64,000 bases of DNA from Hydrogenothermus marinus (GCF_003688665.1 NZ_REFO01000012.1:124001-188000), one strand, 5' to 3'. Counted from the stretch's first letter, positions 25,689 through 34,413 are shown. The notes: generated by a model from the sequence alone, not told the origin. Numbers and translations: made by a program.

Positions 25689-26687
25689 ATGAGAAATTTC
25701 AAAAAATTTTCTCTTTCTGTAGCAGCAGGATTAGCAGCATCAGCAGGTATTGCTTTAGCAGCAGATAAACCTGCAAACCCTAATATGCTCATATGGGTTG
25801 ATGATGCGAAAAAAGTTTTCGATTCAAAAGGAGCAGTTTTTGTAAGTGGAGATTCAGACAAAATGTTCAAACAAGGTCATATTCCAGGTTCAGCACATGC
25901 ATTTGCTCATGATTTACACCTTTTAAATGATATTAAAAAATGTAATGGTCTTCCAATGTGTAAAGAAAGAGCTGAAAAATTCATTGGTAGTCTTGGGATA
26001 GATAATAATACAAAAGTAATAGCTTATGATGATGGTAGAGGTCCTAACGCATCTGGTGTATGGTATTTCTTATGGCTCTATGGTATTGATGGTTTAAACG
26101 GACAAAATAGAATGATGGATGGTGGATTCAAAACTTGGGAGAAAAAAGGATATCCAGTAGAAACTGGTGAAGGTTCTAAACCTGCACCTAAAACTTTTAA
26201 AGCTAACATAAATTGGGATATCTTAGCTACAAAAGAAGAAGTTTTAAAAGCAGTAGAAGATATTAAGAAAAATGGTAAAAAATCAAAATATTTCATACTT
26301 GATGCAAGAAGATTCAATGAATATGTTGGAAAGGCTCAACTTGAAGCTCTTGCAGAACCTGGAAAACATGAAAAAGTTAAAAGAGGTGGACATATCCCAG
26401 GAGCAGTATTCTTTGAATGGAAAAAAGTTGCAGGTAATGCAAATGGTAAACCTGGAAAACATTTATTCAAAAAAGTTAAAAAACTTAAAAAAGTATTCTA
26501 CAAAAAGCTAAAGAAGAAAGGATTTGACCCTGAAACAGATACACTTATTACATATTGTCACGTAGGAACAGGTAGAGGTTCATTCATATTTGCAGCTGCT
26601 AAATATATTGGTATAAAAAATGCTAAAGTTTATATTGGTTCATGGGATGAATGGGGTAATGATCCTTCTTTACCAATTGCAAAATAA
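25689..26687 (+). CDS. Exported tandem-domain rhodanese (thiosulfate/3-mercaptopyruvate sulfurtransferase type)
   Basis: Sulfurtransferase of 332 residues with a signal peptide (KKFSLSVAAGLAASAGIALAAD), so it acts in the periplasm. Two rhodanese domains are present: an inactive N-terminal one (about 34-158) and a catalytic C-terminal one (from about 180). The active-site loop is TYCHVGTGRGS with C290. HIPGSAH and HIPGAVFFEW mark the two domains. It forms or transfers persulfides from thiosulfate or polysulfide. AAGGAGG precedes the ATG. First gene of the molybdoenzyme operon, separated from the YeeE gene by a hairpin that may lower downstream expression. Confidence 0.9.
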   Translation: MRNFKKFSLSVAAGLAASAGIALAADKPANPNMLIWVDDAKKVFDSKGAVFVSGDSDKMFKQGHIPGSAHAFAHDLHLLNDIKKCNGLPMCKERAEKFIGSLGIDNNTKVIAYDDGRGPNASGVWYFLWLYGIDGLNGQNRMMDGGFKTWEKKGYPVETGEGSKPAPKTFKANINWDILATKEEVLKAVEDIKKNGKKSKYFILDARRFNEYVGKAQLEALAEPGKHEKVKRGGHIPGAVFFEWKKVAGNANGKPGKHLFKKVKKLKKVFYKKLKKKGFDPETDTLITYCHVGTGRGSFIFAAAKYIGIKNAKVYIGSWDEWGNDPSLPIAK

Positions 26688-26689
26688 TT

Positions 26690-26713
26690 TCAAAGGGGTA
26701 TTTACCCCTTTGA
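26690..26713 (+). terminator. Intercistronic hairpin after the rhodanese gene
   Basis: TCAAAGGGGTA, loop TT, TACCCCTTTGA: a stem of about 10-11 bp, followed by TTTAAAA. It lies 22 bp before the next ATG in the same direction. It could be a partial terminator or an mRNA-processing/stability element giving more rhodanese than downstream proteins. Confidence 0.6.
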
Positions 26714-26735
26714 TTTAAAAAAGGAGGTTTAAGTT

Positions 26736-27854
26736 ATGGAATATATGCATCCTTTAATAATGGGTCTAATCACAGGAGCCTTATTTGGTATTGTTCTTCA
26801 TAAAGTTGGAGCTATTAGATACTCAAGGGTTGAAGGTCTTTTACTTCTTAGAGATTTAAAAATAATGAAATTTGCATTTACTGCTATTGCAACTGCTTCT
26901 ATTATTTATGGACTTGTTGATATTTTTGGACTTGCTGAACAAACAAATATAATCCCAAGGATTATGCCATTTATGGGTATTGCTCACCTTGTTGGTGGAT
27001 TTTTATTTGGTATTTCTATGGGAGCAGCAGGATTTTGTCCTGGTACTTGTGTTGCAAGAGTAGGAGCAGGTAAGTTTATAGCTATTGGTGGAGTAATAGG
27101 TTTAATATTAGGTATTGTACTTTATAGTATGACTCAACCAGCTCTTGTAGAAGCAGGAATCCTTGGAACTAAAGAAAAATTAACTCTTTACGGACTTTTA
27201 GGTGTTCCATATGGTACTTTAGCAGTAGCTTGGGGCACTTTATTCTTAATATTTGCCCTTATAGCAAACTGGCTTGATCCTGCTAAAAAATTTGAAGAAG
27301 GTAAACCTTTCCTTTCAATAAAAGAAGAATGGCACTGGCTTCCATCTGGAATAGCTGCTGGATTAATAATTACATGGGCAACTGCTCAAGGGGAATATCT
27401 TGGATTTTCTGGAGCTACACTTGCTCTGGTTGGATGGATATCTCATGCAATAGGGCATCCTTTAGCTGTAGTTCCTAGAATTAATGAAGGAATTATTTGG
27501 CATGCAGGATTAATTATAGGTGTTTTGCCGGGAGCATTTTTAAGTGCAATAATATCAAGAACATTCAAATTTGATGTTGTTCCACCTTCTTTTGCAGAAA
27601 CAGTTACTCCAATTCCATGGGTAAGAATACTTCTTGTATTCTTTGCAGGAATCGGTCTTGCATATGGTGCTATGATTGGTGGTGGATGTACAACAGGTGC
27701 ATTCATATCTGCATATCCCACTTTATCAATAGGTTCTATGGCAATGAGTGCTACTTACTTTATTGTAGGGATCTTAACAGCACATCTTATTTACTTTGGA
27801 AGATGGAGCAAGTTCTTAGAAACTAAACCTGATGCTGATAAAGTTTATGACTAA
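26736..27854 (+). CDS. YeeE/YedE-family sulfur-compound permease (TsuA-like)
   Basis: Inner-membrane protein of 372 residues with about nine to ten hydrophobic segments. It has the two internal Sul_transp repeats of the family. The cysteines expected to pass thiosulfate sit in GAAGFCPGTC (C101, C105) and IGGGCTTGAF (C318). TsuA of this family imports thiosulfate. Here, beside an exported rhodanese, it probably moves thiosulfate or related sulfane sulfur; direction and substrate are inferred. AAGGAGG precedes the ATG. The next gene, a 43-residue membrane protein, begins 18 bp on. Confidence 0.85.
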   Translation: MEYMHPLIMGLITGALFGIVLHKVGAIRYSRVEGLLLLRDLKIMKFAFTAIATASIIYGLVDIFGLAEQTNIIPRIMPFMGIAHLVGGFLFGISMGAAGFCPGTCVARVGAGKFIAIGGVIGLILGIVLYSMTQPALVEAGILGTKEKLTLYGLLGVPYGTLAVAWGTLFLIFALIANWLDPAKKFEEGKPFLSIKEEWHWLPSGIAAGLIITWATAQGEYLGFSGATLALVGWISHAIGHPLAVVPRINEGIIWHAGLIIGVLPGAFLSAIISRTFKFDVVPPSFAETVTPIPWVRILLVFFAGIGLAYGAMIGGGCTTGAFISAYPTLSIGSMAMSATYFIVGILTAHLIYFGRWSKFLETKPDADKVYD

Positions 27855-27872
27855 TACAAGAGAGGTGAGAAA

Positions 27873-28004
27873 ATGAGCAATATAGAAAGATTTTTATACT
27901 GGATAGCAATAGTTGTATTAATAGTGGCAATAATTGGAGTTAAAGGAAATATCTCAAAATTAGAACAGGTAGCTACTCAAGTTTCATCACAAGTGGAGGA
28001 ATAA
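27873..28004 (+). CDS. Small single-pass membrane protein, 43 residues
   Basis: A short open frame with AGAGGTGAG upstream and tight spacing on both sides (18 bp after the permease, 3 bp before the next gene). One hydrophobic segment (YWIAIVVLIVAIIGV) is followed by a polar tail (SKLEQVATQVSSQVEE) that could be amphipathic. No family is recognised. The position and ribosome site make it a credible gene. It may be a subunit or stabiliser of the permease or the anchored rhodanese. Confidence 0.7.
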   Translation: MSNIERFLYWIAIVVLIVAIIGVKGNISKLEQVATQVSSQVEE

Positions 28005-28007
28005 AAA

Positions 28008-28508
28008 ATGAATCCAAAAGTAGAGCGTGCTATTTATATAGGAATAATTTTTGTGCTTGCAATAATACTGGTAAGTTTTGGAAAAAAACAAACTGAGCTT
28101 CAAGCTAGTATTCCTCTTACAGTTGAACAACTTTATAAAAAGTTACAAAATCCAAAATTAAATATACAGATTATTGATGTTAGACCTTATGAACCTTCAG
28201 AAGAAGAAGAGGATGATGCTGAAGATTATGAGTTTTATACATTAACTCATATTCCAGGAGCTATACCTTTACCTGATTGTGATGAAAGTAAAGCACCAAA
28301 GGAAGCTTTAGACCATATAAACTACTATTTACCAACAGTTATTGTTTCAAAAGAAGGAGATCCTAAAATTTTTGAAAAGTGTAAAAAGAAATTTAAGATA
28401 TCTCAGAACTTAGCTGGTGGTATGCAAGCTTGGAATGACGCAGGATATCCAACAGAAGAAGATGAATATGTACCTCCAAAAGCTGGTGGTGGTGGAGGTT
28501 GTTTATAA
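28008..28508 (+). CDS. Membrane-anchored, catalytically dead rhodanese with C-terminal GGGGGCL tail
   Basis: 166 residues. Residues 8-24 form an N-terminal membrane anchor (no cleavage site seen), leaving a periplasmic rhodanese domain: IIDVRPYEPSEEEEDD (57-70), HIPGAIPLP (81-89), AGGMQAWNDAGYP (136-148). At the active-site loop the sequence is VIVSKEGDP, with S114 where the catalytic cysteine should be, so classic sulfurtransfer is unlikely. The C-terminus is an acidic linker and PPKAGGGGGCL, placing C165 on a flexible glycine arm. This recalls the SoxY GGCGG carrier arm. Following genes encode a molybdoenzyme. A carrier role is inferred. Confidence 0.8.
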   Translation: MNPKVERAIYIGIIFVLAIILVSFGKKQTELQASIPLTVEQLYKKLQNPKLNIQIIDVRPYEPSEEEEDDAEDYEFYTLTHIPGAIPLPDCDESKAPKEALDHINYYLPTVIVSKEGDPKIFEKCKKKFKISQNLAGGMQAWNDAGYPTEEDEYVPPKAGGGGGCL

Positions 28509-28523
28509 TAAATATTACTAGAG

Positions 28524-28545
28524 AGGGGTCCTTACCCCTTTTTTT
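28524..28545 (+). terminator. Intrinsic terminator before the molybdoenzyme genes
   Basis: AGGGGT, loop CCTT, ACCCCT followed by a run of seven T (28539-28545). It lies after the GGGGGCL-protein stop and 43 bp before the molybdoenzyme ATG, so the enzyme genes may depend on read-through or a separate promoter in the short AT-rich gap. Confidence 0.8.
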
Positions 28546-28587
28546 AGTAAATTTTAATATTATACTTTTAATAAGGAGGTTAAGCTA

Positions 28588-31547
28588 ATGGCCTTATCAA
28601 GAAGAAACTTTTTAAAAGCTCTTAGCATAACAGGAGCAGGCCTTACAGTAGGTGGCAATGCTGCCTTTGCAAAAGATAAAGCTCTTATAGTAGAAGATCC
28701 TAGAGCTTCTTATCCTAATAGCTCTTTTGTTGAAAATATGTATAGAAAAGAGTTTGCTTATACTTATGGGAAAAAAGAGGAGCATGGAACAGCTTATCAC
28801 TGTGTTAACTGTCAGGGTAATTGTGCTTGGGATGTATGGGTTGATAATGGAATAGTTACAAGAGAAAACCAAGTAGCAAACTATCCACAAATCAATGCAA
28901 AAATACCTGACTTTAACCCAAGAGGTTGTAATAAAGGGGTTCAACACTCACAAATAATGTATGAAAAGGATAGAATCTTATATCCTCTTAAGAGAGTTGG
29001 TAAAAGAGGAGAAGGTAAATGGAAAAGAATTACATGGGATGAAGCTATTACAGAAATAGCAGAAAATATTTACAATACACAGAAATAGCAGAAAATATTT
29101 ACAATACTATGTTAACTAAAGGACCAGAAGGTCTCTATGTTCACGTTGGTGCAGGAATGCTTACTGAAGCAAGAGCAGCATCAGGTAAAAGACTTGGAAC
29201 ACAGCTTGGAGCACAAAGACCATACATAGCATCTTATGTTGGTGATATGTTTGCGGGTGTTACAGTTGTTTATGGTGAAGGTAATGTAGGATGTACTTGG
29301 GATTATTACTATACTGTTAATACTCAAGTTTGGTGGGGAATGAACCCTAATACTTCAAGAATCCCTGATGCTCACTTTGTATGGGAAGGTAAATATAATG
29401 GTGCTAAAGTAATAGTTATATCTCCTGAATTTAACTCAACAGCTATACACGCTGATTTATGGATTCCTGTAAAAGCAGGATATGATGCACATCTTGCAAT
29501 GGCTGTAATTGATGAAATTATCCAAAATAAACTATACAAACCGGAGTTTGTAAAACATTTCACAGATTTACCATTCTTAGTAAGACTTGATAACAAAAAA
29601 TTATTAAGACTTTCTGATATAGATGTAGAAAATCCACCTGCTGAGCTTGATGAAGAAGTATATAAAACATTTGAAGATCATGCAGAAGGTGGAGAGTTTG
29701 AACCAGAAAGTTGTTTCTTCTCTTGGAATACAAAAACAAATAAATTAACAATTATGCCTGGAACAGAAGGAAATCCTGTAAAAACTTTAAGACTTCATGA
29801 TGTAGCTTGGGATATAGATCCAGCTCTTGAAGGAACTTGGGAAGTTACATTAAAAGATGGTAGCAAAATAAAAGTAACAACAGTATTTGAACTTCTTAAA
29901 AAAGAAGCAAGAAAATTTAGCAAAGAAAAAATATGGAAAATAACAGGTGTTCATCCAAAAATGGTTGAACAACTTGCAAGAGATATAGCTCTTCCAAAAG
30001 TTGTTCAAATTACAGTAGGTTTCTCCCTTGGAAAATACTTTAATGGTGTATTAACTCATAGAGCTATAGCTTCAATCCCTGGATTAACAGGAAGACTTGG
30101 ACCATTTGGTGGCTTATCAACAGAAAATGAAGTTGCTATATCTGGAATGGGTAAACTTTCTGGATTTGCAGGCAAATACAAACAAAGATTTGCATCTGGT
30201 TTTGTAAGTGAGTTTGTTTATGGAAACTTGCTTGAAGATGCAGAAAAACTTTATGATGATGAAGATGTAAGAAGAGCAACAGGTCTTTCAAAAGAAGAAT
30301 ATTTCAAAAGAGTTAGAGAGATACTTGACAACTTTGGAAATGATGAAAAATGGAAAGAAAATTTACATGAAAAAGATGGAAAACCTTACTGGGATACATT
30401 TGAAACTGTTTTACTTTTTGCAGATTCAAGATTTAGAAGAAATAAAGGTATGACTTATAAAAAAGCATTCCTTGAAAGAGCTAAATTCTTTGCTTATGTT
30501 GACTTTAGAATGAACTCTACAGCACAATATGCAGATATAGTTTTACCAGCTAAATCTCATTATGAAGTATGGGACTTAAGAACAAACCCTGGATACCATA
30601 GATTTGCAAATTTAGCACAACCACCTGCAAATTTAAAACCAGTTGGAGAATCAAAATCAGAATGGGAAATATGTACATTAATCGCAGAAAAACTACAGGA
30701 AATTGCCCTCAAAAGATTTGAAGAAGCTAAGAAAAAAGGAGAACCAAATCCTGAAAAATATATAAAAATACCAGATCCTACTCACTCAAAAACTGGATAT
30801 AGAGACCTTGCAAACTTTGTAAAAGAGTTTACACAAGATGGAAAAGTTAGAACAGATAAAGATGCAGTTGAATTTGCTCTTGAAAATGTTGAACAGTTCC
30901 AACCTAATACTATTGAGTCAATGAGAAAAAGAGGTGGATTCCTTGTTTTAAACGAAAAAGCAGGAAAATCTTCTCCACTCTATCCAGATAAACCTTATAA
31001 CTCATTTGAAAATAACTTATATATGTTTGAAAGATTTGAAACATTATCAGGAAGACTTACTTACTATGTAGATCATCCAATTTGGATAGAACTTGGCGCT
31101 GCTGTACCTACTGCAAAAGATCCTATAAGACCTAAGAGATTTCCATTTGTATTAATGACTCCTCACGCAAGATGGTCAATTCACTCTACATATAAAACAT
31201 CTACACTCTTACTTAGACTTCAAAGAGGAAAACCTTATGTAATGATTAACCCTGAAATTGCTAAGAAAAAAGGAATTAAAGATGGTGATGAAGTAAGAGT
31301 ATTTAATGATCTTGGGGACTTCTATGCAATGGCAAAACTTTATCCATCAGCTCCTAAGGATGCAATTCTATTAGAGCATGGATGGGAACCTTTAATGTTT
31401 AAATTCAATAGAAACCATAATGCAGTAGTTGGTGATCTACTCAACCTCCTGGAACTTTCAGATGGTTGGGGACATCTTAAATTTGGTGGAAACTGGGATG
31501 GTAACCAACATGCTTATACTACTTCAGTAGATATAGAAAAAGCTTAA
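28588..31547 (+). pseudogene. Type II DMSO-reductase-family molybdenum catalytic subunit, interrupted by a 29-bp duplication
   Basis: Exported Mo-bisMGD subunit. The N-terminus LSRRNFLKALSITG is a Tat signal. The FS0 cluster is of the NarG/SerA/EbdA type: H71-x3-C75-x3-C79 and C114 (HCVNCQGNC ... NPRGC). TWDYYY near 29300 may hold the aspartate Mo ligand; this is inferred. As sequenced the frame from 28588 stops at 29088 inside a second copy of a 29-bp direct repeat. The rest (from ATG 29109) is open to 31547. Removing one copy restores 976 residues. FeS and heme subunits follow. Relatives act on nitrate, selenate, chlorate, DMS or ethylbenzene; rhodanese and YeeE neighbours suggest a sulfur substrate here. 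Could be a real mutation or an assembly error. Confidence 0.85.
29050..29107 (+). repeat. Perfect 29-bp tandem duplication
   Basis: Bases 29050-29078 and 29079-29107 are identical with no gap. Each unit begins ACAGAAATAGCAG and ends TTTACAATAC. Because 29 is not a multiple of three, the duplication shifts the reading frame of the molybdoenzyme gene; deleting either copy restores one continuous frame. No other signs of decay appear in the gene. Confidence 0.97.
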
Positions 31548-31565
31548 TTTTAAGGAGGTAAAAAA

Positions 31566-32702
31566 ATGTCAAAAAGACAACTTGCAATGGTAATGGATTT
31601 AAATAAATGTATAGGTTGTCAAACTTGTACAGTAGCATGTAAGACTCAATGGACAAATAGAAATGGTAGAGAATATATGTACTGGAACAATGTTGAAACT
31701 CAACCAGGAGCAGGATATCCAAGAAACTGGATGGAAGCAGGTGGTGGATTTGATGAAAATGGAAACCTTCAAGATGGTATAATCCCAGATATGGTACTTG
31801 ATTATGGAGTACCTTGGGATTATAACCATGATGAACTTTTTGGAAATGCTGATACTGATATTTTACAACCTGATTCAGATCCAGTATGGGGGCCAAACTG
31901 GGATGAAGATGTAGGTGCTGGAGATTGGCCAAACTCATACTACTTCTATTTACCAAGAATATGTAATCATTGTTCAAACCCAGGATGTCTCGCAGCTTGT
32001 CCAAGGGATGCAATATTTAAAAGAGAGCAAGACGGTATAGTTCTTGTTGACCTTGATAGATGTCAAGGATATAGATACTGTATAGCAGGATGTCCTTACA
32101 AAAAAATCTATTTCAATCCTAAACTTTCTAAATCAGAAAAATGTATATTCTGTTTCCCAAGAATTGAAAGAGGACTTCCTCCAGCATGTGCTCATCAATG
32201 TGTAGGAAGAATTAGATTTGTAGGATTCTTAGATGATGAAGAATCACAAGTTTATAAACTTGTTCATAAATATAAAGTAGCATTACCTTTAAGACCAGAT
32301 TTTGGAACACAACCTAATGTATACTATGTGCCACCAGTACTTGCACCTCCTCAAATAGATGAAAGTGGAGCTCCTATTGAAGGTTCAGAAAGAATACCTA
32401 TGGAATTCTTAGAAAAATTATTTGGACCAGGAGTTCATGAAGCAGCTAAAACTTTAAAAGCTGAAATGGAAAAAAGAAAAAGAGGCGAAGAATCTGAATT
32501 AATGGATATCCTTATAGCTTATAATCACAAAGATATGTTTAGACTTGATGAGAACTACTATCAAGAATTAGCAAAAGAACAAGGATTAAAAGGAACAGAG
32601 TTCTTCAAAATAATAGATTACAGATATGTTCAAGGTGCGAATACACCAAAAATGGAAGTAAAAGCATATTTTGATGTTAAAGAGAGTTCTCACGAGGGGT
32701 AA
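31566..32702 (+). CDS. Iron-sulfur (beta) subunit of the type II molybdoenzyme
   Basis: Electron-transfer subunit, 378 residues, NarH/SerB/DdhB-like. Four cysteine groups for three 4Fe-4S and one other cluster are present: CIGCQTCTVACK at 17-28, CNHCSNPGCLAACP around 137-150, CQGYRYCIAGCPYKK, and CIFCFPRIERGLPPACAHQCVGR. The third group has Y in a usual cysteine spacing (CQGYRYC), close to the type II pattern where a tryptophan or other residue gives a 3Fe-4S cluster. There is no signal peptide, as expected for co-export with a Tat-bearing partner. AAGGAGG precedes the ATG. It lies 18 bp after the catalytic subunit. Confidence 0.9.
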   Translation: MSKRQLAMVMDLNKCIGCQTCTVACKTQWTNRNGREYMYWNNVETQPGAGYPRNWMEAGGGFDENGNLQDGIIPDMVLDYGVPWDYNHDELFGNADTDILQPDSDPVWGPNWDEDVGAGDWPNSYYFYLPRICNHCSNPGCLAACPRDAIFKREQDGIVLVDLDRCQGYRYCIAGCPYKKIYFNPKLSKSEKCIFCFPRIERGLPPACAHQCVGRIRFVGFLDDEESQVYKLVHKYKVALPLRPDFGTQPNVYYVPPVLAPPQIDESGAPIEGSERIPMEFLEKLFGPGVHEAAKTLKAEMEKRKRGEESELMDILIAYNHKDMFRLDENYYQELAKEQGLKGTEFFKIIDYRYVQGANTPKMEVKAYFDVKESSHEG

Positions 32703-32716
32703 TTACCCCTCCTTTT
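32694..32716 (+). terminator. Intercistronic hairpin at the end of the FeS subunit gene
   Basis: GAGGGGTAATTACCCCTC is a perfect 18-bp palindrome (32694-32711) spanning the stop codon and followed by CTTTT. It resembles the hairpins after the rhodanese and the GGGGGCL-protein genes. A partial terminator or RNA-stability element is likely. Confidence 0.5.
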
Positions 32717-32748
32717 AAAATTATGAAAACCTAAGGAGGACAACGATA

Positions 32749-33933
32749 ATGAAAAAATGGTTTGCAACTGCCTTATCAGGATTTGCAGCTTTAACTACTG
32801 TAGCTATGGCTTCCGAATATAGTGCATTTTACAAATATGAAGTATTAAATGCTAAAAAGGTTTCTTCTAAGCTTACAGCTGATCCTTCATCATCTGTATG
32901 GAAAACAGTTCCAGGCAAATATGTATATCTATATCCTCAAGTTTCAGTAAGATTAAATGATAAAAAAGCAAACTCTTTAATTCCTAAAAAAAGTTTACAA
33001 AGAGCTTTAGTAAAAGTTGCTTATAATAATGAAGTTTTAGCAGTATATGTTCAATGGAAAGATAATACTCCTTCAACTCAAGCAAAATATAATACTGATA
33101 GCTATGCAGATGGTGTAAGTATTGAAGTGCCAAATAAATTTGGAAGAGGAATTACACTTCCTTATATTGGAATGGGAGATGAAAACCATCCAGTAACTGT
33201 TTATCTCCAAAAAACTGTAGCAGGTAGAGATTATCAAAAAGTATTTGTTTCAGAAGGATTTGGTTCTTTAACAGAGATTAAAGAAGAAGGTTCTGATATA
33301 TCTATGAAATATAATAAACAAAAACATCTTTGGACTGCAGTATTTGTAAGACCTTTAAAAACTGAAAACTCAAATCTTAAAGCAGGTCTTGTACCTATAG
33401 CATTTGCTATATGGGATGGTAAATATATGGAAAGAGATGGAAACAAATCTCTTTCAAGATGGAAATTTATAAGACTTCCAAGTTATAGCCTTGATAAAGA
33501 ATATTTAAAATATGTAGCATGGGGAATACCTTATAAAAGCATAGGAAATCCTGCAAGAGGAAAGCAGTTAATGAAACAAAATGGATGTAATGGATGCCAT
33601 AGATATGATGATCAACAAACAGCACCTCCAGGAATGGCGCCAAACTTATCTGATATTGGTGGAATAGCAAATGCTCCTTATTTAAGAGAATCTATAATAA
33701 ACCCAAGTGATGTTGTAATAAGAAACTTAAATCCAAATAGACATTACAATAAATTTGCTAAACCAGATAAATTTAATGCTTATCCAAATAATGATATGTA
33801 CACTTGGTATACAGTTGGACCTGATGGTAAAAAAATGTCAAAAATGCCTCCATACTCTCATTTATCTGAAAAAGATATTAATGACATAGTTGCATACTTG
33901 AAAAGTTTAAGAAATTGGAAGAATTTTAAGTAA
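32749..33933 (+). CDS. Heme-b (ethylbenzene-dehydrogenase-type gamma) subunit fused to a c-type cytochrome
   Basis: Exported protein of 394 residues; signal peptide ends at VAMASE. Residues about 30-260 match the heme-b-binding gamma subunit of type II enzymes (EB_dh fold): DPSSSVWKTVPGKYVYLYPQ, LVKVAYNNEVLAVYVQWKD, and FAIWDGKYMERDGNKSLSRW. After about residue 270 a c-type cytochrome domain is fused, with CNGCH at 278-282 and candidate distal Met in MSKMPPYSHLS. The fusion would pass electrons from the heme-b directly to a periplasmic cytochrome pool, so no quinone-reactive anchor is needed. AAGGAGG precedes the ATG. Confidence 0.85.
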   Translation: MKKWFATALSGFAALTTVAMASEYSAFYKYEVLNAKKVSSKLTADPSSSVWKTVPGKYVYLYPQVSVRLNDKKANSLIPKKSLQRALVKVAYNNEVLAVYVQWKDNTPSTQAKYNTDSYADGVSIEVPNKFGRGITLPYIGMGDENHPVTVYLQKTVAGRDYQKVFVSEGFGSLTEIKEEGSDISMKYNKQKHLWTAVFVRPLKTENSNLKAGLVPIAFAIWDGKYMERDGNKSLSRWKFIRLPSYSLDKEYLKYVAWGIPYKSIGNPARGKQLMKQNGCNGCHRYDDQQTAPPGMAPNLSDIGGIANAPYLRESIINPSDVVIRNLNPNRHYNKFAKPDKFNAYPNNDMYTWYTVGPDGKKMSKMPPYSHLSEKDINDIVAYLKSLRNWKNFK

Positions 33934-33957
33934 GATCTAATTAGGAGGTGATATATT

Positions 33958-34413
33958 ATGAGCTTAAAAAAATTATTGGCTTTATTTTTAGCTATAATAG
34001 CTATATCTGTTTATAATCCTGCAGTTGCTGAAGAAGATGATGAAGATAATGAAATTGATTTAACAAGTGCTGTAATTACTGCAGAGTCTTGTGCTAAAGA
34101 AGCTGAAGAAACTGGAGAATTTTCTGTTCTTTCATCATGTCCACCTCATAAAGCTTTTGAAGGAATTCCTGCAGATAAAATATATACAGCAGCTCCAAAG
34201 GTAGTTGTTTTTGATGTTACAGAAGGAGAATATTACTACGTAAAACCAACAAAAGATGGAGTTACATACTCAGAGCTCCTTGAAGGTTTTGGTGGTACAT
34301 TAGATGGAAGTGGTGTAATAGTTGGTGAAAAAAATGGAATTTCTATAGTTAAGTTTGAAGAGGTAGACATTACTCCTAAACCAAAACCTGGATTCTTTAA
34401 AGGTTGTTTATAA
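33958..34413 (+). CDS. Exported protein of unknown function with C-terminal GCL tail
   Basis: 151 residues with signal peptide ending VAEE. The mature protein starts with an acidic stretch (EEDDEDNEIDL), has a cysteine pair at 45 and 61, and a small beta-rich part (KVVVFDVTEGEYYYVKPT ... GSGVIVGEKNGISIVKFEEV). It ends in a proline/lysine linker and FFKGCL, so C150 is the second-last residue. No family is recognised. The tail matches that of the dead rhodanese upstream (GGGGGCL) and recalls SoxY. It is the last gene of the operon, before a strong terminator, preceded by AGGAGG. A thiol carrier or substrate-presenting role is inferred. Confidence 0.75.
   Translation: MSLKKLLALFLAIIAISVYNPAVAEEDDEDNEIDLTSAVITAESCAKEAEETGEFSVLSSCPPHKAFEGIPADKIYTAAPKVVVFDVTEGEYYYVKPTKDGVTYSELLEGFGGTLDGSGVIVGEKNGISIVKFEEVDITPKPKPGFFKGCL

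Noticed and set aside
25588-25692. 34-codon open frame overlapping the rhodanese start codon (ATGA), possible leader peptide
   Set aside because: Composition is not protein-like, the ribosome site is weak and it spans the rhodanese ribosome site itself; chance frames of this size are common in AT-rich DNA.
29080-29120. Independent start of a second molybdoenzyme subunit at ATG 29109
   Set aside because: There is no ribosome site, and the protein would begin inside a conserved domain; removing one repeat copy gives one continuous family-length protein.
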